Positions 1-7,821 of a stretch of DNA of 64,000 nt are shown here, piece after piece. This DNA comes from Rothia halotolerans (GTDB taxonomy: Bacteria > Actinomycetota > Actinomycetes > Actinomycetales > Micrococcaceae). The first letter of the stretch is position 1. The number at the start of each line of letters is the position of its first letter. The position numbers were made by a program, and so were the translations under genes. The DNA is taken from assembly GCF_004136635.1 (NCBI RefSeq), contig NZ_NOIU01000005.1, forward strand, positions 62,001-126,000, read 5' to 3'. The notes under the pieces are model-generated. The model was not told where the DNA came from, ran no database searches, and was given only the letters and a program-made list of their open reading frames with translations.

Positions 1-240
1 TACCTCCGGGCCGGGGCGATGGGGCTGACGCTGTCGATCGTCGGCACGGCGGTGCTGCTCGTCGTCGTGATGGGCATCCTGATCTCGGCGTTCAGCCGCT
101 CCGAGCAGGGCGGGGTCTCCGCGCTCCTCACGCTCGGCGAGGGGCTGCCGGGTGGGCTGCTGCCGTGGGCCCTCGGGCTGGCGGTGCTGCTCTCGCTGGC
201 CGGCGGATGGTTGATCTACCGGAGGGCGTCCTTCCGCTGA
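1..240 (+). CDS. Membrane protein, 3' end only (possible ABC-2 type permease subunit)
   Basis: The reading frame is open from the first base of the window (YLRAGAMGLT...) and stops at 238-240, so this is probably the C-terminal end of a longer gene. Two hydrophobic segments are visible, one beginning LSIVGTAVLLVVVMGI and one LPWALGLAVLLSLAGGWLIY, followed by a short basic tail ending RRASFR. That tail after a last helix resembles ABC-2 transporter permeases, but this is only a resemblance. An ATG at 19 could also give a stand-alone 73-residue protein; I prefer the truncated reading because the frame has no upstream stop in the window. Confidence 0.55.
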   Translation, partial: YLRAGAMGLTLSIVGTAVLLVVVMGILISAFSRSEQGGVSALLTLGEGLPGGLLPWALGLAVLLSLAGGWLIYRRASFR

Positions 241-405
241 GGCGGGCGCGGCCCGGCCGGCGGCGTCGCGACCAGGCCGCCGCCGCCCGGGCCGGCCGGC
301 CTGGCTCCGAGCTGGATGTACTGGCGCTGAGCCGGATGTAGGGAGGACGTCCTGAGCCGGAGGCAGGAGGACGCGGCGAGCGGGGCCGGGGCGATCCGGC
401 CCCGC

Positions 406-579
406 TCACTTCGTCTCGTTCGGGTGCCGGGTGCGGACCTGCTCCAGGTGCACGACGTCGTCCTCCACGTAGAACCAGATGCGGGCGTCCCCGGCCGCCG
501 TCGGCTCGTGCTGCCAGCGCTCGTGCGAGGAGCCCTCGCGGACCACGACCCCCGACTCGCCGCGCAGGCGGTGGTTCAC
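406..579 (-). CDS. Small conserved-looking protein, start uncertain
   Basis: This short frame ends in ARIWFYVEDDVVHLEQVRTRHPNETK, a convincing folded-protein ending with alternating aromatic and hydrophobic residues, vaguely like RelE/ParE-type toxins; I do not claim that family. The GTG at 579 is the first usual start codon and gives 57 residues. The frame continues upstream with a sensible sequence (SWDFLTRTPRKTTPVNH) to about 630 without an ATG, GTG or TTG, so the true start could be a rare codon upstream, overlapping the end of the neighbouring gene (606-899), or a frameshift may have removed it. It follows the small membrane protein on the same strand. Confidence 0.5.
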   Translation of the reverse strand: MNHRLRGESGVVVREGSSHERWQHEPTAAGDARIWFYVEDDVVHLEQVRTRHPNETK

Positions 580-605
580 GGGCGTCGTCTTCCGAGGGGT
601 CCTGG

Positions 606-899
606 TCAGGAAGTCCCACGAGTCCGCGAGGACTCCCCGCCGTCGCGCGGGCGGGTCTCCGGGGTGGCCTCGGACCCGTCGTCCCCGTCCCGTCCCCGAT
701 CCAGGCGGTCGCGCCAGCGCAGCACCAGCCACATGATGCCGGCGAGCGCTATGCCGACGACGACGGCGGCCGGCCACCGCCACGCCGTGTCGCCCAGCCC
801 CAGCGCGTGCACAAGGAAGGGGCTGCAGAATCCGCCGATGCCGGCCACGATGAGGGCGGGGGCGTCCCCCGTCGTCATCCGCCGTCGTCTGAGCCTCAC
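606..899 (-). CDS. Small two-helix membrane protein
   Basis: The product has 97 residues. It has a basic N-terminus (MRLRRRRMTTGD), two hydrophobic stretches (about residues 14-33 and 43-62) and an acidic, charged tail rich in Arg, Asp and Glu. This is the usual layout of a small inner-membrane protein with both ends in the cytoplasm. The ATG at 878 (MTTGDAP) is an alternative start that removes the basic leader. No family is recognised. It is on the same strand as the small protein at 406-579 and about 310 bp downstream of the DASS transporter, so co-transcription with the latter is uncertain. Confidence 0.6.
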   Translation of the reverse strand: MRLRRRRMTTGDAPALIVAGIGGFCSPFLVHALGLGDTAWRWPAAVVVGIALAGIMWLVLRWRDRLDRGRDGDDGSEATPETRPRDGGESSRTRGTS

Positions 900-1211
900 C
901 GCTCGGACCTCCCATCGCTCGCAGGTGGTCGATCCACTCTACGGAGCGCGGGGACGCCGATCCATATCGGCGACGAATGTTTCCGCAGGTCGTCGGCGTC
1001 TTACGGGGTGGGGCAGGGTCTTCCGGGAGCCGGGAGCCGGGAGCCGGGAGCCGGGAGCCGGGAGCCGGGAGCCGGGAGCCGGGAGCCGGGGCCCAGGGGC
1101 CCCGGCGGCGGGCTCGGCCGGCCCGGTCGGTGCCGGTTCCCGGCTGGGCCGGGTCCGACCGGCCTCGCCCTGGTCCAGGGGCTGGTGGGGAGCCCGCCCC
1201 GCCCCTGCGGC
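900..1211. other. Intergenic region with a heptamer tandem repeat
   Basis: There is no convincing gene in these 312 bases. The region is GC-rich and its main feature is a run of nine perfect GGGAGCC units (1025-1087). The remainder (1088-1211) is C/G-rich without a clear terminator hairpin. Frames reading through it give only Arg/Gly/Pro-rich low-complexity translations. Confidence 0.7.
1025..1087. repeat. Tandem repeat, 9 x GGGAGCC
   Basis: Nine perfect head-to-tail copies of the 7-base unit GGGAGCC run from 1025 to 1087, followed by degenerate G/C sequence. It is located between the DASS transporter gene end and the start of the small membrane protein. Such short perfect arrays change copy number easily by slippage; here it is outside the coding frames called, so any effect would be on transcript structure or spacing. 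Confidence 0.95.
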
Positions 1212-2879
1212 TCAGAGCGAGATGCTGAAGACCTGCACCGCGATCGTCATGACGGTCGCGGTGATCAGCACGACGAAGATCAGGTTCAGCCAGACCCCGC
1301 CCTTGACCATCTGGCCGATGGTCACGTAGCCGGAGCCGTACGCGATGGCGTTGGGCGGCGTCGCCACCGGGAGCATGAAGGCGCACGTGGCGGCGAGGGC
1401 GACCGGCACGGCCAGCAGCATCGGGTCGTACCCCATGCCCAGGGCGATGCCGCCCGCGACCGGCAGGAACGTCGCGGCAGTGGCGGTGTTGCTGGTGATC
1501 TCGGTCAGGGCCAGCACGCCGGCGGCGACCACCAGGACGATCACGAGCACCGGGATCCCCGCCAGCACCGTCGCGGCCTCGCCGATCCACTCCGAGAGCC
1601 CGCTCGAGGTGAACTGGGCCGAGAGCGCGAGGCCGCCGCCGAACAGCAGCAGCACGCCCCAGGGGAGCTTGACGGCGGTCTCCCAGTCGAGCAGCCGCAC
1701 GCCCTTCGCCGCGCCGGCGGGCAGCAGGAACAGCAGCGCGCCCACGGCCATGGCGATCCCGGCGTCGGAGATCGGCGGGTCCTCGAAGACCAGCGGGATG
1801 GTGATCCAGGAGACGGCGGCCAGGACGAAGATCGCGAGCACGCGGATCTCCCCCTGGCTCATCGGCCCGAGCTTGGCGAGCTCGTCCTCGATCAGCCGCT
1901 TGCCGCCCGGGATCTCCTTGATCTCCGGCTTGAACAGCACCTTGGTCAGCATGAACCAGCAGACGAAGAGGCCGACCACCGCCAGCGGCATCCCCACGAT
2001 CATCCACTGGCCGAACCCGATGTCGACGCCGTGCGTGTCCGCCATGTACCCGGCCAGCAGGGTGTTGGGCGGGGTGCCGATGAGCGTCGCCACCGAGCCG
2101 ATCGACGCCGCGTAGGCGATGCCCAGCATCAGGGCGGTGCCGAAGTTGGACTTCTTGACCGCCTTCTTGGCCTCCTCCGTCACCGCGCCGGGATCGGCGT
2201 CCGCCGTCTCCGCGGAGCCGTCCCCGGAACCCCCGGCCGGAGCCTCGTCCGCCGGCGCCCCTGACCCGTCCGCCTCCTCGTTCCCGATCTGCGTGACCAG
2301 CACGAGCACGGAGACGCCGATGGGCAGCATCATCACCGCGGTCGCGGTGTTGGAGACCCACATCGAGAGGAAGCCGGTGGCGATCATGAACCCGCCGACC
2401 ATGGCCGCCGGCTTGGTGCCCATGACCTTCAGGGTCAGCAGGGCGAGGCGGCGGTGCAGGTTCCACCGCTGCATGCCCAGCGCCAGCAGGAAGCCTCCCA
2501 TGAACAGGAAGATCACGTTGTTGCCGTAGGAGGCGCCGACGTCGTCGAAGCCGACCTCGGCGTTGAAGACCGGGAAGATCACCAGCGGGAGGAGCGCTGT
2601 CGCGGGGATGGGGATCGCCTCGGTCATCCACCACAGACCCATCAGGACGGCGGTGGCGGCGGTGAGCCGGGCGGCGTCGGGGGCGTCCGCGGGCATGACG
2701 AGGTAGACGATCCCCGCGGCGATCAGCCCGCCGAGGATGCCGATCACGCGCTTGAGGCGCTCCCGGTGCTTCACCTCCTCGGCCTTCTGGCCGTCGGAGC
2801 GCCGGATCTCGCCGGTCGACTGCGTCGGCGTCGTCTCGTACTGCCTGAGGTGGTCGCCTGGTATGCGGGGAGTGCTCAT
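1212..2879 (-). CDS. DASS (SLC13-type) sodium:di/tricarboxylate symporter
   Basis: The product is a 555-residue polytopic membrane protein. The two Ser-Asn-Thr signatures of the DASS/SLC13 family are present, in WVSNTATAVMMLPIG (first half) and TEITSNTATAATFLPV (second half); these bind sodium and carboxylate in known members. The early TEAIPIPATALLPLV segment is also typical. Between the halves lies an unusual acidic, Gly/Ala-rich insert (GSGAPADEAPAGGSG and following) in a cytoplasmic loop. The ATG at 2879 is preceded by GAGGA at good spacing; the ATG at 2897 would add six residues (MTEDEF) but has no ribosome site. Likely substrates are succinate, malate, fumarate or citrate. The gene is divergent from pyrE. 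Confidence 0.9.
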   Translation of the reverse strand: MSTPRIPGDHLRQYETTPTQSTGEIRRSDGQKAEEVKHRERLKRVIGILGGLIAAGIVYLVMPADAPDAARLTAATAVLMGLWWMTEAIPIPATALLPLVIFPVFNAEVGFDDVGASYGNNVIFLFMGGFLLALGMQRWNLHRRLALLTLKVMGTKPAAMVGGFMIATGFLSMWVSNTATAVMMLPIGVSVLVLVTQIGNEEADGSGAPADEAPAGGSGDGSAETADADPGAVTEEAKKAVKKSNFGTALMLGIAYAASIGSVATLIGTPPNTLLAGYMADTHGVDIGFGQWMIVGMPLAVVGLFVCWFMLTKVLFKPEIKEIPGGKRLIEDELAKLGPMSQGEIRVLAIFVLAAVSWITIPLVFEDPPISDAGIAMAVGALLFLLPAGAAKGVRLLDWETAVKLPWGVLLLFGGGLALSAQFTSSGLSEWIGEAATVLAGIPVLVIVLVVAAGVLALTEITSNTATAATFLPVAGGIALGMGYDPMLLAVPVALAATCAFMLPVATPPNAIAYGSGYVTIGQMVKGGVWLNLIFVVLITATVMTIAVQVFSISL

Positions 2880-3020
2880 GAACTCGTCCTCGGTCATCGG
2901 TCGCGGCGTCGGGAGGGTGGCTGAGGGGCGTTTCTGACCATGCTACAGATCACAGGCAAGGGGTGGTCCGGCTCATCCACAGACGGTCCGGAGATGACGC
3001 CGGGGGGCGGCGAACGCCCA

Positions 3021-3033
3021 TAGAATGGGCCTA
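3021..3033 (+). promoter_or_regulatory. Probable leaderless promoter of pyrE
   Basis: TAGAAT at 3021-3026 matches the -10 consensus and ends six bases before the pyrE ATG. No ribosome-binding purine stretch lies between them. Actinobacterial leaderless mRNAs have this geometry, so transcription probably starts at or near the A of the start codon. Confidence 0.6.
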
Positions 3034-3617
3034 TGACTTCCAAGCTTTCTGAAACGCCCTCGCTCGAGGCGGCGCGCGAGCGTCTGCGCGAGCTGATCCT
3101 CGAGCTCGCCGTGGTCCGCGGGCGGGTCACGCTGGCCTCCGGCCTCGAGGCCGAGTACTACGTGGACCTGCGCCGGGTGACCCTGCACCATGAGGCCTCG
3201 CGCCTGGTGGGGCAGGTCATGCTGGACCTGCTGGACCGCAACGGGGTGCAGTTCCAGGCCGCCGGCGGGCTCACCATGGGGGCCGACCCGGTGGGCGGGG
3301 CCATCATGCGCGCCGCGGGGGACCAGGACCGCGCCATCGACACCTTCGTGGTCCGCAAGGCCCAGAAGTCCTACGGGATGGGGCGCCAGGTCGAGGGGCC
3401 GGCGGTGGAGGGGCGCGACGTCGTCGTGGTCGAGGACACCTCCACCACCGGCGGCTCGGCGCTCACGGCGGTGGAGGCGCTGCAGAAGGCGGGGGCCAAC
3501 GTCGTCGCCGTCGCGGTGATCGTGGACCGCGCCACGGGGGCCAAGGAGCGCATCGAGCAGGCGGCCGGCGTGCCCTGCCTGTACGCCTTCTCCAAGTCGG
3601 AACTCGGCCTGGACTAG
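3033..3617 (+). CDS. pyrE: Orotate phosphoribosyltransferase
   Basis: This enzyme joins orotate to PRPP to make orotidine 5'-monophosphate, the fifth step of pyrimidine synthesis. The 194-residue protein has the type I phosphoribosyltransferase PRPP loop VVVVEDTSTTGGS at about residues 130-142, where the acidic pair contacts the ribose, and the upstream FVVRKAQKSYGMG segment that supplies the catalytic lysine loop of OPRTases. The length fits the short actinobacterial form. The ATG at 3033 follows a -10-like TAGAAT by six bases, suggesting a leaderless message. The methylase gene starts two bases after the stop. Confidence 0.95.
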   Translation: MTSKLSETPSLEAARERLRELILELAVVRGRVTLASGLEAEYYVDLRRVTLHHEASRLVGQVMLDLLDRNGVQFQAAGGLTMGADPVGGAIMRAAGDQDRAIDTFVVRKAQKSYGMGRQVEGPAVEGRDVVVVEDTSTTGGSALTAVEALQKAGANVVAVAVIVDRATGAKERIEQAAGVPCLYAFSKSELGLD

Positions 3618-3619
3618 GG

Positions 3620-4342
3620 GTGGCATCGGGGGAGCACGACGCCGTCCCGGGCCGGGCCGCTGAGGAGCCCGGTTCCGCCGCGGCGCCGGCGGAGGTGCCG
3701 ACCCGGGAGTCCGACGGCGCCGCGGCGTCCCACGTGGTCGGCGTCGGCCCCTGGGAGGGCCCCTGGCCGGAAGGCGAGCAGTGGGATCCCGAGCTGCTGG
3801 AGCACGGGGACCGGCGCAACGTCACCGACGGGTACCGCTACTGGCGGATGGAGGCGATCATCGCCGACCTGGACTCCCGCCGGCACTCCTTCCACGTCGC
3901 GATCGAGAACTGGCAGCACGACCTGAACATCGGCTCCGTGGTGCGCACCGCCAACGCCTTCCTGGCGGAGGAGGTGCACATCGTGGGACGCAGGCGGTGG
4001 AACCGTCGCGGGGCGATGGTCACCGACCGGTACCAGCACGTGCGGCACCACGAGACCGTGGAGGGCTTCGTCGAGTGGGCCCGCGGCGAGGGGCTCGCGG
4101 TGATCGGGATCGACAACTTCCCGGACTCCCGGCGGCTGGAGACCTACGACCTGCCGGAGCGCTGCGTCCTGGTGTTCGGCCAGGAGGGGCCGGGCATCAG
4201 CGAGGCCATGAAGGAGGCCGCCCGGGACACGCTCTCGATCGAGCAGTTCGGCTCGACGCGCTCGATCAACGCCTCGGCGGCCGCCGCGGTGGCCATGCAC
4301 GCGTGGATCCGGCGGCACGTCTTCGGGCAGCGGGCCGGCTAG
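3620..4342 (+). CDS. TrmH/SpoU-family RNA 2'-O-methyltransferase
   Basis: The protein has 240 residues and a GTG start two bases after the pyrE stop, so the two genes are co-transcribed. Family motifs of SpoU methylases are present in order: motif 1 around IGSVVRTANAF (near residue 103-113), motif 2 VFGQEGPGIS (near 184-193) and motif 3 SINASAAAAVAMHAW (near 215-229). These form the trefoil-knot SAM site. The first 60 residues are Ala/Glu/Pro-rich and probably disordered. Family members methylate tRNA or rRNA ribose; the exact target (for example tRNA G18 or an rRNA site) cannot be told from the sequence. Confidence 0.9.
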   Translation: MASGEHDAVPGRAAEEPGSAAAPAEVPTRESDGAAASHVVGVGPWEGPWPEGEQWDPELLEHGDRRNVTDGYRYWRMEAIIADLDSRRHSFHVAIENWQHDLNIGSVVRTANAFLAEEVHIVGRRRWNRRGAMVTDRYQHVRHHETVEGFVEWARGEGLAVIGIDNFPDSRRLETYDLPERCVLVFGQEGPGISEAMKEAARDTLSIEQFGSTRSINASAAAAVAMHAWIRRHVFGQRAG

Positions 4343-4560
4343 GCGGCCGGAGGGGCTGGACGGGCCGGACGTGTGGGGCCGGGGTCGCCTCTTCGGGTAG
4401 CCGGTCGAATCGTCGTGAGACGCGCGGCCCCATGGCCAGCTGAAGGGGTCAGCTGAAGACGTGGGTGATGGCGGGGTCGTTGTTGGGGGCGGTTGCCGGT
4501 AGCCGGGGGCCGGGGGCTTCCTCCGGGGCCGAGGGCTTGCGGCGGCAGAGGCGAGGTATG

Positions 4561-4604
4561 GGGTGCGCACTACTGGCGTATTTCGGAGCTTTAGCTCCGA
4601 AAAT
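4561..4604 (-). repeat. Palindromic element copy 1 (left inverted repeat)
   Basis: Plus-strand TTTCGGAGCTTTAGCTCCGA begins a near-perfect hairpin at 4581-4602. Read on the minus strand the hairpin is followed by ACGCCAGTAGTGCGC, which matches the sequence after copy 2 (CCGCTAGTACTGCGC) at about 13 of 16 positions. The two copies therefore form terminal inverted repeats of roughly 45 bases facing outward. Confidence 0.8.
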
Positions 4605-4853
4605 TTGCCATGGGTCCTCCCTCAGGCCCTGTTTTGCCTCGTCTCCCCCTCTTGCCGGTCCTTGCCTGTGGCCCGGCCCTCCTGTCTGGCCGGCTCCTGG
4701 CCTGCTTCCCCGAGCCTCCCGATCTCGCCGGTCTTCTCCTTGCGTCCCCCTCCACTCTTGCTGGTCCCTCGTCTTGGATTCCCGTATCCAATCCTGTGGA
4801 TCCCTCGCTTCGCGCTCCCGCCCCTCCCGCTTCACGCGCTGGGTTCATCCCTC

Positions 4854-4899
4854 TTTTTCGGAGCGAAAGCTCCGAATACCGCTAGTACTGCGCGCGTTA
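4854..4899 (+). repeat. Palindromic element copy 2 (right inverted repeat)
   Basis: TTCGGAGC (4857-4864), a GAAA tetraloop and GCTCCGAA (4869-4876) make a perfect 8-bp hairpin, followed by TACCGCTAGTACTGCGC. It is the same element as copy 1 in opposite orientation, about 250 bp away, and resembles the copies at 16.8 and 17.9 kb. Confidence 0.8.
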
Positions 4900-5160
4900 T
4901 ATCTTCGTCGCCGCCTCCGCCGCCGCGCATCCGCGCCCCTCGCCCGCCTCTCTCCGCGGCGCCCTCGCCAGGCCCCATCCCCATTGAATCGTTTGGGTTT
5001 CTGTGGTTTTGCGTTCGAAATATCCTGTCAAACCCCTCTTCACCGGGGGTGCTGGTTGTTACACTGAGGGTGATCGGCGATGAGGCGCCCCGGGTGCCCG
5101 CGCCGTCAGAAACGAGCGTCGGCCCCGGCGCTCCATAGTTCCCCGTTCCAAGGAGCCAGC

Positions 5161-6186
5161 ATGCCTATTGCCACCCCGGACGTCTACGCGCAGATGCTCG
5201 ACAGCGCGAAGGAGAAGGGCTTCGCCTACCCGGCCATCAACGTCACCTCCTCGCAGACCCTCAACGCCGCGATCCGCGGCTTCGCCGAGGCTGGCTCCGA
5301 CGGGATCATCCAGGTCTCCACCGGCGGCTCGGCGTACTGGTCCGGCTCCAGCAAGAAGGACATGGTGGTGGGCTCGCTCGCCTTCGCCGCCTTCGCCCGC
5401 GAGGTCGCCAAGCAGTACGACGTCAACATCGCCCTGCACACCGACCACTGCCCGAAGGACAAGCTGGACGGCTTCGTGCTGCCGCTGCTCGAGGAGTCGG
5501 AGAAGGCCGTGGCCCGCGGCGAGGACCCGATCTTCAACTCCCACATGTGGGACGGCTCCGCGATCGACCTGGACGAGAACCTGCGCATCGGCGCCGACCT
5601 GATCGAGAGGACCGGCAAGGCCCACATCGTGCTCGAGGTCGAGATCGGCGCGGTCGGCGGCGAGGAGGACGGCGTCGTCGGCGAGATCAACGACACCCTC
5701 TACACCACCACCGACGACGCGCTGAAGACCCTCGAGGCGCTCGGCAAGAACGGCGAGAAGGGCCGCTACATCACGGCCCTGACCTTCGGCAACGTCCACG
5801 GCGTCTACAAGCCGGGCAACGTGCGCCTGCGCCCCGAGCTGCTCGAGCAGATCCAGCGGGAGGCCGGCGAGAAGGTCGGCCAGGACCGTCCGTTCGACCT
5901 CGTCTTCCACGGCGGCTCCGGCTCCTCCGCGCAGGAGATCGCCGACGCCGTCTCCTACGGCGTCATCAAGATGAACGTCGACACCGACACCCAGTACGCC
6001 TTCACCCGCCCGGTGGCCGGCCACATGTTCGACAACTACGACGGCGTCCTCAAGGTCGACGGCGACGTCGGCAACAAGAAGGCCTACGACCCCCGCGTGT
6101 GGGGCGCCAAGGCCGAGGACGGCATGTCGGCCCGCGTGGTCCAGGCCTGCGAGAACCTCGGCTCGGCGGGCACCTCCGTCAAGTAG
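5161..6186 (+). CDS. fba: Class II fructose-bisphosphate aldolase
   Basis: This metal-dependent enzyme splits fructose 1,6-bisphosphate into glyceraldehyde 3-phosphate and dihydroxyacetone phosphate, and runs in reverse in gluconeogenesis. The 341-residue protein shows the zinc-site ALHTDHCP segment (near residue 92), the GNVHG loop (near 210) and the FHGGSGSS phosphate loop (near 250). The length is that of the long class IIA form found in actinobacteria and E. coli. The ATG at 5161 is chosen because AAGGAG lies eight bases upstream; an in-frame ATG at 5080 lacks one. A strong terminator follows the gene. Confidence 0.96.
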   Translation: MPIATPDVYAQMLDSAKEKGFAYPAINVTSSQTLNAAIRGFAEAGSDGIIQVSTGGSAYWSGSSKKDMVVGSLAFAAFAREVAKQYDVNIALHTDHCPKDKLDGFVLPLLEESEKAVARGEDPIFNSHMWDGSAIDLDENLRIGADLIERTGKAHIVLEVEIGAVGGEEDGVVGEINDTLYTTTDDALKTLEALGKNGEKGRYITALTFGNVHGVYKPGNVRLRPELLEQIQREAGEKVGQDRPFDLVFHGGSGSSAQEIADAVSYGVIKMNVDTDTQYAFTRPVAGHMFDNYDGVLKVDGDVGNKKAYDPRVWGAKAEDGMSARVVQACENLGSAGTSVK

Positions 6187-6543
6187 CCTCCGCGGCGGGA
6201 GGCGGCCCGCGCCCCGGCGGCGATGCCCGCCCGGCTCCGCGGGACGCCTCCGGCGGCGCATCGGGCCCCGGCCGATCCTTCGGCCGGGGCCCGATCGCGT
6301 CCGTGAGGCTCTTCGCCGTCCCCGCCATCACCCGTGCGTTGGGCCGCGCCGGGGTGTCCGACGCCGGCGGTGCGTCGCGTCGTCCGCGATCGGCGTGCCC
6401 TGGCCCCGTCGCGTCCCCGCCCCTGCGCCGCCCTGTCCATTGCTCCTCCGCCGCCCCGTCCGCCGCGAACGCCCGGTGCGGCGCGTCCCGCCGCTGGATA
6501 GGGTTGGAGACGAACAAGCCCGCACCGCTTCGAAAGGACCCGC
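6187..6543. other. Intergenic region between fba and the DUF3151 gene
   Basis: Apart from the terminator hairpin, these 357 bases hold no gene I can support. A TAGGGT at 6499-6504 is a plausible -10 element for the downstream gene, and AAAGGA at about 6532 is its ribosome site. Confidence 0.5.
6261..6294 (+). terminator. Terminator hairpin after fba
   Basis: A perfect 15-bp stem (TCGGGCCCCGGCCGA and its complement, 6261-6275 with 6280-6294) closes on a four-base loop, TCCT. It lies 75 bases after the fba stop. A U-run is lacking, as is common for high-GC actinobacterial terminators. Confidence 0.8.
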
Positions 6544-6966
6544 ATGTCTCTGGCCGGCAAGAACCTCCTGGACGCACCCGCCCCCACCTACCTCGACGAG
6601 GAGCCCGACGTGCTCGCCCGCATCGAGGCCGGCGACGAGGGGGAGGACCTCGCCAAGGCCTTCCCGACCTCCTCGCTGGCCTGGTCGATCCTCGCCGGGG
6701 AGGCGCTGGGTGAGGGGCGGCTCGTCGAGGGCTACGCCTACGCCCGGGTCGGCTACCATCGCGGCCTCGACGCCCTGCGCGGGCACGGCTGGAAGGGCCA
6801 CGGCCCCATCCCGTTCTCCCACGAGCCCAACCGGGGCTTCCTGACCTCCCTCTACCTGCTGGGCCAGGCCGCCGCCGCCATCGGCGAGGAGGAGGAGGCC
6901 GTGCGCATCGGGTCGTTCCTCGACGACTCCGATCCTGAGGCCGCCGCGCAGATCGCCGCGCGCTAG
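6544..6966 (+). CDS. DUF3151 family protein
   Basis: The protein has 140 residues. It is recognised as the actinobacterial DUF3151 family from the N-terminal NLLDAPAPTYL, the central LAWSILAGEAL and YAYARVGYHRGLDALRGHGW, and the GFLTSLYLLGQAAAAIGE segment. In actinobacteria this gene commonly sits next to the class II aldolase gene, as here. The protein is soluble, helical and acidic at the C-terminus; its biochemical role is unknown. Start: ATG at 6544 with AAAGGA upstream. The glycosyltransferase gene begins 12 bases after the stop. Confidence 0.85.
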   Translation: MSLAGKNLLDAPAPTYLDEEPDVLARIEAGDEGEDLAKAFPTSSLAWSILAGEALGEGRLVEGYAYARVGYHRGLDALRGHGWKGHGPIPFSHEPNRGFLTSLYLLGQAAAAIGEEEEAVRIGSFLDDSDPEAAAQIAAR

Positions 6967-6978
6967 GGCGGCGGCCGG

Positions 6979-7821
6979 GTGCTGCGGGGCGAGCGCGCGG
7001 AGGGGATCAGCGTCGTCATCCCCGTCCGCGACGACGCCGAGCATCTCTGGCGCTGCCTCATCGGCCTCTCCCTCCAGCAGCTCCCGCCGGACGAGGTCGT
7101 GGTGGTCGACAACGGCTCGCGCGACGGGCTGCACGAGGTCCTCGCCACCGCCCGGCGGCGCTGGGCCCTGCCGCTGCGCGTCGTCAGGGAGCCGCGCGCC
7201 GGCGTCGCCTTCGCGGCCGCCGCGGGGTATGACGCCGCCCGCCGCACCCTGATCCTGCGCTGCGACGCCGACAGCTTCCCGCCTCCCGGATGGACGGCCC
7301 GCCACGCCGGCCTGCTGCGCGCGGCCGGACCGGCGGCGGTCGCCTCGACCGGGATGGGCCGCTTCCGCCCCGCCCCCCGCTGGCTCGGGGAGGGCGCGTG
7401 CCGACTCTACGTCGAGGCGTACCGCCTGGTGGGCGGGCTCGCGCTGGGCCACCCGCCCCTGTGGGGCTCGAACATGGCGATGCGCGCCTCGTGGTGGGAT
7501 CGGGTGCGGGACGGCGTGCACCGGGTAGCCGACGTCCACGACGACTACGACCTCAGCTTCCTTCTCGCCCCGGGGGAGCGGTTCCTCGTGGACCGCGGCG
7601 GCGTCATCGGGGTGTCCTGGCGCGCCGTGGCGATGCCGCGCCGCGTGGTCCGGCAGCTGCGCATGGCGGGGCGGGTCATCCGGCTCCAGTGGCCGCGGCA
7701 GCGTCCGTGGGAGCGGCTCGCCGAGCGCGCTGCCCCGCGCCTGGCGCGACTCCGGCCCGGCCGCGCGGCGCCCGTCCCGTCCGGCCGCGCGCCGCACGCC
7801 CCTCCCGGAGGCGGCGGATGA
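6979..7821 (+). CDS. Family 2 glycosyltransferase
   Basis: The 280-residue protein has the GT-A fold hallmarks of family GT2: ISVVIPVRDD at the N-terminus, VVVVDNGSRDGL (nucleotide-sugar binding), the LRCDADSFPPPGW segment containing the DxD metal site (about residues 94-98), and a later DVHDDYDLSFLL that aligns with the acceptor-side acidic motif (ED-like). There is no membrane helix, so it is cytoplasmic or peripheral. The C-terminal 40 residues are Arg/Pro/Gly-rich. The GTG start is 12 bases after DUF3151 and the next gene overlaps by four bases, indicating an operon. The sugar and acceptor are unknown. Confidence 0.8.
   Translation: MLRGERAEGISVVIPVRDDAEHLWRCLIGLSLQQLPPDEVVVVDNGSRDGLHEVLATARRRWALPLRVVREPRAGVAFAAAAGYDAARRTLILRCDADSFPPPGWTARHAGLLRAAGPAAVASTGMGRFRPAPRWLGEGACRLYVEAYRLVGGLALGHPPLWGSNMAMRASWWDRVRDGVHRVADVHDDYDLSFLLAPGERFLVDRGGVIGVSWRAVAMPRRVVRQLRMAGRVIRLQWPRQRPWERLAERAAPRLARLRPGRAAPVPSGRAPHAPPGGGG

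Larger units (their letters stand above)
4343..5160. other. Long intergenic region holding a palindrome-bounded element
   Basis: The 818 bases between the methylase and the aldolase hold no convincing gene: open frames here translate to Pro/Ser/Leu-rich (plus strand) or Arg/Glu/Gly-rich (minus strand) low complexity because the plus strand is strongly pyrimidine-biased from about 4610 to 4850. The notable content is a pair of inverted palindromic repeats at 4561-4604 and 4854-4899. Base composition is clearly less GC-rich than the neighbours. The final 100 bases have candidate -10 hexamers for fba (TATCCT at 5021, TACACT at 5060) but no clear -35. Confidence 0.65.

Noticed and set aside
406-2634. 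A 742-codon open frame on the minus strand across the DASS transporter gene
   Set aside because: Its long Arg/Gly/His/Asp-rich translation is the typical out-of-frame product of GC-rich coding sequence; only its last 60-75 residues look like a protein and are reported separately.
4395-4420. GGTCGAATCG as a tRNA T-arm
   Set aside because: No acceptor stem, anticodon arm or CCA-proximal pairing could be drawn around it; the whole window seems to lack tRNA genes.
4449-5067. Plus and minus frames of 60-200 codons in the fba upstream region
   Set aside because: Translations are low complexity (Pro/Ser/Leu or Arg/Glu/Gly) from strand-biased non-coding DNA and lack ribosome sites.
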